Source: Jeotgalicoccus psychrophilus DSM 19085 (GTDB lineage Bacteria > Bacillota > Bacilli > Staphylococcales > Salinicoccaceae). Taken from it: a DNA stretch of 64,000 nucleotides. The translations under genes were made by a program, and so were the position numbers. The stretch lies in NCBI RefSeq assembly GCF_000425845.1, contig NZ_KE384463.1, forward strand, positions 190,169 to 254,168, in the 5' to 3' direction. The number at the start of each line of letters is the position of its first letter. The first letter of the stretch is position 1. This document shows positions 55,692-62,956 of this stretch, in pieces. Below the pieces are notes generated by a model. The model ran no database searches and was not told the origin of the DNA. It worked only from the letters and a program-made list of their open reading frames with translations.

Positions 55692-57119
55692 TCAGCTGGA
55701 CGTCGGACTGGATGCATATTTCGCATACTTGGAATCCAGCGTATTTGCGAGTATTCCCGTTTCAAATCCAAATGCGCGCATGACCAGTAAATGCACCTTA
55801 GCTTGAGTGAGCGTGTAGACGAACCACGGCAGTGTCGGTTCATATTCATGAATCGCAATTAATACTTCATTGGAGTCCAGTACTCTTCTAAACTCCAGCC
55901 GTGCACGGCCGTCTTTTGTGACTTTAGAAAATCTGCCGCCTTTAATATAGTACAGTATCCGGTCTTCATACGACCGCTTCTCCGAGCGTTCCAGTATGAG
56001 TATCGGTGTCTTGAAGAAGGGCAGTGTAATCGACGTTTCAGCATCGTTGACTTTCGTAGTGATAAACTTCCCGCCTATTCGGGACAGCCAGTTGACATAG
56101 TAATTCGCAACATCATCCACAGACCACTGTTCCGGGATGCGGATACGCTGTACTGATTTTACATCATTTTTTTCAAGGTCTTTTTTGAGCACAAACTCCG
56201 GTGCGGAAGGTGTGTCCTGATCCATTTCCCCGTCCAGCGCAATGCGGACACTTTCTTTAAACGTCGTCGGGGCATTCGAAATGCCTTCCACATAGTTTTT
56301 CTGCTTCATGACCATATTATGAGTCAGACTTTCCAGGAGCGGGTAGACCATTTCTTTAGGTTTCTGGGCAATCAGACGCACCCATAATTTTGACAGGAAG
56401 ATAGGGATGATCGGCAGATCCATCATCGGCAGTTTTTTACCGACCATTTCTGCGGTTTCCTGAAACAGCTCTTTATAAGTTTTTTCATCCGGTCCGCCGA
56501 TATCGATTGACTCATTCTCTTTTGGCTGACGTTTTACCACTTTAGATAAACCTGTGATCACGTCTTTAAGCGCAACCGGATGCGTGCGGTTATAAGCCCA
56601 TGCCGGTAATACTAAAGCCGGCAGACGTTTAACGAGATTATAGAGAATCGGGAAGGACGAACCCTTCGGTCCGACAATTAATCCAGCTCTCAGCGTAGAG
56701 ACCGGAATACCATATGAGCCGAGTATTTTCTCGCACTCTAGGCGGCTGTTCAGATGTTCCGACAGTTTATCATCATCCGGAATAATTCCGCTCAGATAGA
56801 TAATCCGTTTAACACCTTGGCGTTTCGCTGCCCATGCAAAATTATCCGCGAGTATCGCATCCATATCTCTGAATTTTGCCTGGGACAGTTTTGAAGAAGG
56901 CTGCATAGAATGGACTAAATATATTGCGATATCAATATCTTCCATGACATTTTCTATGTCAATCTGGGAATATAAATCCGCTTCTTTCCAAGTGACATTC
57001 TTTTCATCTTCTTTATTTTTTGTATTCCTTGAAATGGCAACAATCTCGTGATCATCTTTCAGACTCTCTAGTAAATTGCCGCCGATATAGCCCGACGCAC
57101 CGGTTAACAAGATTTTCAT
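55692..57119 (-). CDS. NAD(P)-binding DUF2867 protein
   Basis: 475 aa. N-terminal atypical SDR/NmrA-like Rossmann domain (LLTGASGYIGGNLLESL; IYLVHSMQPSSKLSQ; RAGLIVGPKGSSF; NRTHPVALKDVI). The C-terminal DUF2867 domain runs from about 330 (RIRIPEQWSVDDVANYYVNW, GRFSKVTKDGRARLEFRR). Two-domain proteins of this type occur throughout Staphylococcaceae; function unknown, perhaps membrane or lipid related. AAGGAGTGAG precedes the ATG on the minus strand. Confidence 0.92.
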   Translation of the reverse strand: MKILLTGASGYIGGNLLESLKDDHEIVAISRNTKNKEDEKNVTWKEADLYSQIDIENVMEDIDIAIYLVHSMQPSSKLSQAKFRDMDAILADNFAWAAKRQGVKRIIYLSGIIPDDDKLSEHLNSRLECEKILGSYGIPVSTLRAGLIVGPKGSSFPILYNLVKRLPALVLPAWAYNRTHPVALKDVITGLSKVVKRQPKENESIDIGGPDEKTYKELFQETAEMVGKKLPMMDLPIIPIFLSKLWVRLIAQKPKEMVYPLLESLTHNMVMKQKNYVEGISNAPTTFKESVRIALDGEMDQDTPSAPEFVLKKDLEKNDVKSVQRIRIPEQWSVDDVANYYVNWLSRIGGKFITTKVNDAETSITLPFFKTPILILERSEKRSYEDRILYYIKGGRFSKVTKDGRARLEFRRVLDSNEVLIAIHEYEPTLPWFVYTLTQAKVHLLVMRAFGFETGILANTLDSKYAKYASSPTSS

Positions 57120-57317
57120 CTACTCACTCCTTAAACTTAATATTTTATACTCATACCCGTATTTTTAAAAAACAGTCTTTATAGAGTGAAGTGCGTAGCG
57201 GTATATAAACTGCTTTGTTTGCACGATTTTATTCTTATGTTCTGACTCAGCTAAATTTGCTAATGCACAGACATTCACTGTCGATGGCGGACAAACAGCG
57301 CATTAATTGAATATCAG

Positions 57318-57352
57318 CCTCCGATTCAGAACACTGGATTGGAGGTCTTTTC
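57318..57352 (+). terminator. Orphan terminator upstream of the SDR gene
   Basis: CCTCCGATTCAG/CTGGATTGGAGG (12 pairs incl. two G-T) around AACA, then TCTTTT. No gene ends here on the plus strand. Confidence 0.75.
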
Positions 57353-57360
57353 GTATTTAC

Positions 57361-57389
57361 TTGACGGGTAATTTCTCCAGCGATAAAAT
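57361..57389 (+). promoter_or_regulatory. Sigma-A promoter of the SDR gene
   Basis: TTGACG (57361-57366), 17-bp spacer, TAAAAT (57384-57389). Confidence 0.82.
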
Positions 57390-57390
57390 A

Positions 57391-57407
57391 TGATAGAAAG
57401 ACTATCA
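57391..57407. promoter_or_regulatory. Palindromic operator at the SDR promoter
   Basis: TGATAG-AAAGA-CTATCA, a perfect 6+6 palindrome starting 2 bp behind the -10 and so covering the transcription start. Position and symmetry suit a repressor dimer. Confidence 0.6.
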
Positions 57408-57450
57408 AAATATAATTTGTATTTATTATTGGGAATGAGGAGAGGGAGAC

Positions 57451-58212
57451 ATGGGAAGATTAACAGATAAGGTTGCCGTCATTACAGGAAGTGGCTCGGG
57501 CATCGGCAGACAAATTGCTTTAACTTACGCAGGAGAAGGTGCAAAAATTGTCGTTGCTGATTTTAATGAAGAGGGTATGGACCAGACCGTCAGCCAGCTG
57601 AAAGAAATGGGTGCTGAAGCCATTGGAATTAAGGTGGATGTGACCGTGGAAGATGATATCGCGTCAATGATTGATCAGACAGTCGAAGCCTTCGGGACAG
57701 TCGATGTTTTAGTCAATAATGCAGGAATCTCCGATAACATGCTCGCAGCAAGCAACGTTACCGATGATGTGTGGGAACGCGTCATGAATATCAACGTAAC
57801 AAGTGTCATGCGAGCTACACGTAAAGTACTGCCGATTTTCCAGGAGAAAGGCCAGGGAAATATTATTAATATGGCATCAATCTCCGGTTTAACAGGCGGC
57901 CGCGGGGGATTGGCTTATACTGCATCCAAACATGCGGTGGTCGGCATGACAAAAAACGTCGCGTCACAATACGGACCGGACAACATCCGTTGCAACGCCA
58001 TCGGACCTGCACATGTGCCTACACCGCTGACAACGAATATGTCGAACATCGACACCTTCGGTATGGAAGTCGCGACACGCGGTGTGAATATGATGACTAA
58101 AGCAGGCACTACAGAAGAAATCGCCAATATCGCGCTCTTCCTCGCATCCAATGAATCCGCCTATATTAACGGTGTGACAATCGCAGCTGACTTTGGTTGG
58201 AGTGCATATTAA
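57451..58212 (+). CDS. Short-chain dehydrogenase/reductase
   Basis: 253-residue classical SDR. NAD(P) loop TGSGSGIGRQIA (about 12-23), DVTVEDD, NNAGIS (about 89), catalytic triad Ser in MASISGLTGGRGG, Tyr-Lys in YTASKHAVVGMTK (about 155-159), and C-terminal ASNESAYINGVTIAADFGWSAY. The acidic residue after strand 2 (VVADFNEE) favours NAD+. Probably an alcohol or sugar dehydrogenase or 3-oxoacyl reductase; no substrate. GAGGAGAGGGAGAC precedes the ATG. Controlled by the operator upstream. Confidence 0.93.
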   Translation: MGRLTDKVAVITGSGSGIGRQIALTYAGEGAKIVVADFNEEGMDQTVSQLKEMGAEAIGIKVDVTVEDDIASMIDQTVEAFGTVDVLVNNAGISDNMLAASNVTDDVWERVMNINVTSVMRATRKVLPIFQEKGQGNIINMASISGLTGGRGGLAYTASKHAVVGMTKNVASQYGPDNIRCNAIGPAHVPTPLTTNMSNIDTFGMEVATRGVNMMTKAGTTEEIANIALFLASNESAYINGVTIAADFGWSAY

Positions 58213-58287
58213 CTGCCCATTATAATTTATAATAATTCATTTATAGTGAGGAACTAGTTTTTCAGAATTTATGTATCGAAACTATTA

Positions 58288-58334
58288 TAAAAAATGTCCC
58301 GAGTATAACTTATTATACTCGGGACATTTTTTAC
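58288..58334. terminator. Bidirectional terminator between the SDR and DUF6602 genes
   Basis: AAATGTCCCGAGTATAA/TTATACTCGGGACATTT, with A/T runs on both sides. Confidence 0.9.
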
Positions 58335-58340
58335 TTTATA

Positions 58341-59180
58341 TCATTGGGTATTAACCCTATAACGTTCTATTTCATAACTAATTTTACCTTCTGGAAGAGG
58401 ATATAAACGTTTCTCCCTCTCGAGAGTATTTAGAGGAACGCCTGTTGAAGTTAAAATTACGTCTATTAGATTTGCTATAAAATATCCAACTGAAAGATCC
58501 TGTATATCATAAAAGTCATAATATCCTGAAGTATGATTGTTATTATCCCAGTATTTAACGAATATATGTGGTCCTAAACAAATATGATTTACTCTGCCCG
58601 TCGCCTCTTCAAGACCTTTAACTAAAGAGTGAGCTAGTTTGTTAGGTTGTCTTTTTAAACTATTGCTTCTCTTAGTGTGTTTATCTTGTAAGTCTGTGAT
58701 TTTATTGAGGTCCGGTCTGGATGTTTTAAAAAGTTTGTTATCAATGCTCGTACCGTCCTCATAGATAAAAATGCCATTGAAATACTCCCTATTGTTCATT
58801 AATTCCGAGATTTCTGAAGACTTTTTAATTGTTTTTGCTAAGCTCATTGCGCTTTGTTTAGATTTAACTTCAATTACTCCAACAACACTTCTATAATCAA
58901 TAATAGCAAAATCATTTAATGAAAAAGGTAAAGGATAGGAATTATTATAAATTATAATATCTATTTGTTTTGATATTTTATTCTCATCATCATTATTAAC
59001 AATGAAACCTGTACATACACTTACAGAACTTGGTAGCATTTCTTCTAATTTCTCCATCAATATTACTTCTTTGAATCTTCCATCTTCACCCCAATGCCTA
59101 TCTCCAATGAAATGTCTGACTCTGTCTTTAACACTTAGTAACTCAAACGATAGTGAACGGATATAATCTATACTATACAT
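58341..59180 (-). CDS. DUF6602 protein, PD-(D/E)XK nuclease-like
   Basis: 279 aa. Core: KQIDIIIYNNSYPLP (Asp74) ... SVVGVIEVKSKQS (Glu104-Val-Lys106), which is the D-(x)n-ExK pattern of a PD-(D/E)XK nuclease. An N-terminal GDRHWGEDGRFKEVILMEKLEEMLP resembles DUF6602 members from phage-defence loci. Two conserved Tyr/Asp-rich regions follow (GYYDFYDIQDLSVGYFIANL). AT-rich. It is convergent with the SDR gene and opens the accessory island. Its target is unknown; the nuclease function is inferred. Confidence 0.78.
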   Translation of the reverse strand: MYSIDYIRSLSFELLSVKDRVRHFIGDRHWGEDGRFKEVILMEKLEEMLPSSVSVCTGFIVNNDDENKISKQIDIIIYNNSYPLPFSLNDFAIIDYRSVVGVIEVKSKQSAMSLAKTIKKSSEISELMNNREYFNGIFIYEDGTSIDNKLFKTSRPDLNKITDLQDKHTKRSNSLKRQPNKLAHSLVKGLEEATGRVNHICLGPHIFVKYWDNNNHTSGYYDFYDIQDLSVGYFIANLIDVILTSTGVPLNTLEREKRLYPLPEGKISYEIERYRVNTQ

Positions 59181-59852
59181 TTAATTAGCCTCTTATCTTC
59201 TGAATTTTTAATCATATCTATATAGTGTATTCTTAAATTATACCTCATATTTTTAATTTCATTAAAAATACTGAAAGCTTAATTATTCTTTAAAGAAGGT
59301 AATCATAGTCTAGAGATTTTCATAAATATAATATTTAAAACAAGATGACTATTCTTTATTGAAGTGAGTTTATAATATAATAAATTTAGTAGAAACTGGA
59401 GAGGATGAACATGTGAAAAAGACATAAATCTTAGAACTATATACCAATTTCCAGAATTGAGAGAGATTCCTGACAAAGAATAGACAATCATAAAAAGTAA
59501 AATAGTCTAAGTAATCTTAATCCCTAATTGTATATCAGGATTTAATTTTATATTCTCCTGCACAAATAATCCCAACTGAACTGTATACTTATAAGGTTAA
59601 CTTAATTATGTATTGAGAAAGTAAAGCTTTTTGGAAATATGAGTATAGATAATTTAAAATACTGTAACTTTTATCTCAATATTAAATTGAAATGTTTTTA
59701 GATGATTTAAGAGTTTAATATTTGCGAAACTATATTCTTTATAAATGCATTAAAAAAATTTAAAAGTATTGGAATGAGAACTTATTATAAGACAATGTAT
59801 ATATTGTGGTACCTCTAAAGATTTATCTAATTCAGATATAATTCCGGACGCA
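59181..59852. other. 672-bp very AT-rich gap
   Basis: No complete ORF over 60 codons with coding character. A short remnant frame near 59410-59483 ends LRTIYQFPELREIPDKE and stop, without a start. The last 80 bp belong to the damaged beginning of the HNH-like gene (see that entry). It looks like decayed accessory DNA. Confidence 0.5.
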
Positions 59853-61145
59853 TTGACTAATAGAAAAGTTATTAATCCAAATGTCTGTAAGATAGAGCAT
59901 AACAACAAATTTAGTAATCAATTTGAATATAAAATAATTAAGGAACTAGCATTTATTACAAACTCGTTAAGTGTTAAATCGAGTAAAAGTAAAGATTATC
60001 TCCCTTATGAAATAACATATGAGATTGAAGGTGAGTCATTTAAATCTAAAATGGGGTCTGAAGCAAAAAAATTTCATAATAAAAAGATGAAAAGTATAGA
60101 TGGAAAAACTCTATTGGCACCATTAGATGAGTTACGAAAAATTAATAATATTAACGAAAATGATATAAAAGAAATTGATGTAAACAAAATAGAAATTACT
60201 GAAAGTATTAATTTTGATTTGAATATATTTTTTAGTAAAGAAATGTATAGATTAATGGCAAAAATTGCTTTTGAATGGTATTGCTTAAAAAATAATATTA
60301 ATTTTAAAGTGAATGACTTTGAACCAATTATTCAATATATAACTCAAGGTATAGGAGACAAAATAGTAAATATCGTTAAGAATGAAAAAATTATGAATTT
60401 AATAAAAAGTAGAATTAGTTTTGGAAGTCATACATTTTTGTCATATGTAGGACAAGATAATTCTGTTAATATCTTAATCAGTTTTTTTGGTATCGCAATT
60501 TACAATGTGAGAATTTGTGATTCCGTGTTATATAAATACAATTTTACTGTCCAAGAATTAAAACTGGATGGAAAAAGTGATGAATTTAAATATGATTTTC
60601 CTGAAAAAGTTTTTTGTAATTTTTCTAATAATCTTGAAAAAAGTAACAGCTCTAAGGACTTTAAAATATTTTTCATCAAGAATGGGAGTCATTTATTTTA
60701 TTGGAAAGCTTTATTGTATTTTAATAACTATAAAATTTTTCAAGATAGCTTAATGTATGGTTGCAATCAAGATTATGAAGTTGCATCTTTTATTTGCAAA
60801 AATATTCAAGAGATTTTAAGTTCACAATCAATACATCTTAAAGGTTTAAAAAGATTTGTAACAGAATTTTTTGAAGATTTTGACCAAGAAGTAAGATTAA
60901 ACCCCAATAGTGATAATAGCAAAGGAATATTAAAGCTTTATATGATATTTCTAGTGGGGCACTCAGAAAATAATATAGAAAACTTATCAGATTTACAAAA
61001 GGTAATTCAAACTAAAATTTCTAGTGAAATAGTAAATGAGGACGTAATTAGCAAATTATATTCTGAAATAATTTCCCAAGAAAATTATTCAGATATATTG
61101 ATCAATGGGGGACAGAGAATTAATCGATGGAATCATCAAAACTAA
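59853..61145 (+). CDS. HNH-like zinc-binding protein with damaged start
   Basis: 430 aa from TTG 59853. The same frame is open upstream to 59778 and encodes RQCIYCGTSKDLSNSDIIP just before it, so the true protein starts earlier. An ATG at 59774 is off by one base and is followed by an in-frame TGA at 59775-59777 in the protein's frame. CIYC (59796-59807) together with VCKIEHNNKFSNQFE makes a zinc ribbon like the HNH_5/HNH-associated family (C-x2-C...C-x-x-x-H-N). The catalytic EHxxP of HNH is replaced by SDIIP, so nuclease activity is doubtful. The rest is Lys/Asn/Ile-rich, no motif. GC is far below the window average, a sign of transfer. Confidence 0.62.
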   Translation: MTNRKVINPNVCKIEHNNKFSNQFEYKIIKELAFITNSLSVKSSKSKDYLPYEITYEIEGESFKSKMGSEAKKFHNKKMKSIDGKTLLAPLDELRKINNINENDIKEIDVNKIEITESINFDLNIFFSKEMYRLMAKIAFEWYCLKNNINFKVNDFEPIIQYITQGIGDKIVNIVKNEKIMNLIKSRISFGSHTFLSYVGQDNSVNILISFFGIAIYNVRICDSVLYKYNFTVQELKLDGKSDEFKYDFPEKVFCNFSNNLEKSNSSKDFKIFFIKNGSHLFYWKALLYFNNYKIFQDSLMYGCNQDYEVASFICKNIQEILSSQSIHLKGLKRFVTEFFEDFDQEVRLNPNSDNSKGILKLYMIFLVGHSENNIENLSDLQKVIQTKISSEIVNEDVISKLYSEIISQENYSDILINGGQRINRWNHQN

Positions 61146-61521
61146 CAGTGTTTTTTTAAATAAAAGTTGTTAGTGATAACAAAGTTTATAATCAAAACCT
61201 GATGGCAATTGGATACTTATAAGAGTTTTAATAATATAGATGCGAAGTAAAGGGTATCGTTATATTGGTCAGTCTAAAGTCCTTCATAGAGCCATTTCAA
61301 ATATATGTCTGAAAGTGTGTACTGTAATATAAATTAAACCGTCAAATACGGAACCATATGTTCGGTGGTGTGAGAGGGGAGAAAATAACTCTGTTTTTCT
61401 CTTTCTATTCAATTGTATTGGAAGAGCTCCAGTTAATTTTCATCATTTTATCATTTCTAATAAAATTGTGACCCCGGGGCATTTGCTGATTTAATGGCAT
61501 CTTTTATATATAACTTTATAG
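61146..61521. other. 376-bp gap with a remnant of the ydcF tail
   Basis: No gene. The last 30 bp (from about 61508, TATAACTTTATAGATGTACC) match the end of the truncated ydcF gene at 45880-45900, so the left edge of the duplication lies here. The rest is AT-rich and unassigned. Confidence 0.6.
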
Positions 61522-61915
61522 ATGTACCGGATGGGGGATGTTTATCATGTCGACAAAGAAACGCAGATTAAAGTATTACTTGGCGAGAGGGGACGTGCTT
61601 ACGACTATGCCTGTCAGACACTCGGTGTCGATAATATGATGCATCACAGCTATGGCGATGTGTTTACCGTGAGTGAAGCAGATGTATATGAATATACACT
61701 GATGAATAGTCTTCCGGAGAGTGAAGATACTAGCAAAGACTCATTAAAAGAAGGCTTTCACTATTATGAAGAAGACGGCAAATCGCACACTTTCTTTAGA
61801 GAAAGAAACTATATATTTGATGAAAAAGTTTTGAAGATAGTTCGTAAGCCAAGAAATATATTGCCGCCCGTCTGATCAGACTGGCGGGGACGGGGTTGTA
61901 TTAAGAATTGAAGAA
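61522..61915 (+). pseudogene. Broken second copy of the 120-residue hypothetical gene
   Basis: Its translation matches the gene at 45933 (TQIKVLLG, YACQTLGVDN, DVFTVSEADVYEY, EGFHYYEE). Three lesions show. One base is missing just behind the original ATG at 61547 (ATGTCGAC against ATGATAGAC). A one-base deletion near 61835 puts the end out of frame. In the restored frame a TAA replaces the Glu before AKKYIAARLIRLAGTGLY. The open reading frame 61522-61875 therefore begins in the old ydcF tail and ends in a wrong frame. Confidence 0.8.
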
Positions 61916-61923
61916 TCGTTTTT

Positions 61924-61956
61924 ACACTTATGGTGATTCATAGGTGTATTTTTTTA
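61924..61956 (+). terminator. Terminator of the broken copy
   Basis: ACAC-TATG/CATA-GTGT hairpin then seven T. Duplicate of the one at 46304. Confidence 0.75.
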
Positions 61957-62098
61957 TGTTTTAATTCAAACATTTATCATTCACCCTTAAATTGTAGTAA
62001 TATTGTGACAATAAAGATTTGTATAAAAAATTGGAATTCATGTTAACACTGTATTTTGAAGTACAGCATTTAAATTTATATTGAATAGGGGAATATGG

Positions 62099-62521
62099 AT
62101 GCAAAATCAACTTCATAAAGATGATTTGAAAAGTAATTCAATTAATAAAATGAAAACACTAAATATATTATATGATGCTGACCAGTATTCCGATGTGACC
62201 AAAGAAGGTGGCATAGTATTAGAGTTTTCTTTTAAGTATCTAATTTGTAAGAATCTTAATAGTAATTATTTTCCTTCTGATAAAAAATATAGGAGTCATA
62301 ATCTCGAAAAATTATTGATTTTTTCTGGGATTGAACAGTATCTAAAAGTTGAAAGTGCTAAAGATGAAAAATTTCAGGCTAACTGGTTATATATAAAAAA
62401 CTGGAACATAAACTTAAGATATGAAAGTGTAGATAAATTTAAAAAAATGGATGCTGCAGAAACGTTGGAAGTACTTGATGGTAAAAGTGGGGTGTACAAA
62501 TGGACAAAGAAGTATTGGTGA
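62099..62521 (+). CDS. HEPN-like protein (gene 1 of inserted pair)
   Basis: 140 aa from ATG 62099 (AGGGGAATATGG upstream; a TTG at 62081 adds six residues). The helical order LEFSFKYLICKNLNSNYF, YRSHNLEKLLIFSGIEQYL, ANWLYIKNWNINLRYES and TLEVLDGKSGVYKWTKKYW resembles HEPN domains ('H-N-L-x-x-L-L' and 'W-x-x-x-x-R-Y'). No Rx4-6H RNase motif is clear, so I do not call an RNase. Overlaps gene 2 by 22 bp. AT-rich; sits between a second copy of the M20 upstream sequence and the M20 gene. Confidence 0.6.
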   Translation: MQNQLHKDDLKSNSINKMKTLNILYDADQYSDVTKEGGIVLEFSFKYLICKNLNSNYFPSDKKYRSHNLEKLLIFSGIEQYLKVESAKDEKFQANWLYIKNWNINLRYESVDKFKKMDAAETLEVLDGKSGVYKWTKKYW

Positions 62522-62901
62522 ATAAAATCAGGAGTTTTACACTAGTCTATACTCTCTTCCACCCGAAAAATATATTGATAATGCTTGTTCCGGAAAATAC
62601 TTTTTTCGAGAATGACAAACTTTCCTATACTTTATTAGTATCAGGAAAAGAATTAGACAATATTGGTGAATTATCTGCGATAAGAAAAGTTATATCTTTT
62701 CTAGATTTTAAAGAAATCTCTGATGTAGTAACATCAGTTGTTCCGGTGAGTACAAAAGATGCAGGTATACGCTCAATGTTAGCTGGTACCATTCGAGTAT
62801 CTCCTGGAAGTGACGCACATCTTTATGATAGTCAATTAAATAATGTCTTTATTAAAGAAGCAATTATATTTCATTCGCAATCACCTATGTCTGTCGAATA
62901 A
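62500..62901 (+). CDS. Hypothetical protein (gene 2 of inserted pair)
   Basis: 133 aa, mixed alpha/beta (TLVYTLFHPKNILIMLVPEN, KLSYTLLVSGKELDNIGE, EAIIFHSQSPMSVE). No motif recognised; no nucleotidyltransferase GSxxxG...DxD pattern as in HEPN-MNT modules. Overlaps the HEPN-like gene by 22 bp, so they are co-translated and may form a toxin-antitoxin-like or defence pair, which is inference. Confidence 0.6.
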   Translation: MDKEVLVNKIRSFTLVYTLFHPKNILIMLVPENTFFENDKLSYTLLVSGKELDNIGELSAIRKVISFLDFKEISDVVTSVVPVSTKDAGIRSMLAGTIRVSPGSDAHLYDSQLNNVFIKEAIIFHSQSPMSVE

Positions 62902-62956
62902 AAAAAGAGTAATATCTTTTTGGATTTATTGTATAAGTACTAAGTGGAGGGATGAC

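Larger units (their letters stand above)
57120..57450. other. 331-bp gap with an orphan terminator and the SDR promoter
   Basis: No ORF. The first 200 bp hold nothing I recognise. An unassigned hairpin lies at 57318-57345, the SDR promoter at 57361-57389 and an operator at 57391-57407. Confidence 0.6.

Noticed and set aside
59303-59491. 62-codon minus-strand ORF in the AT-rich gap
   Set aside because: Base composition of decayed DNA, no ribosome-binding site, random-looking Leu/Ser/Tyr-rich product.
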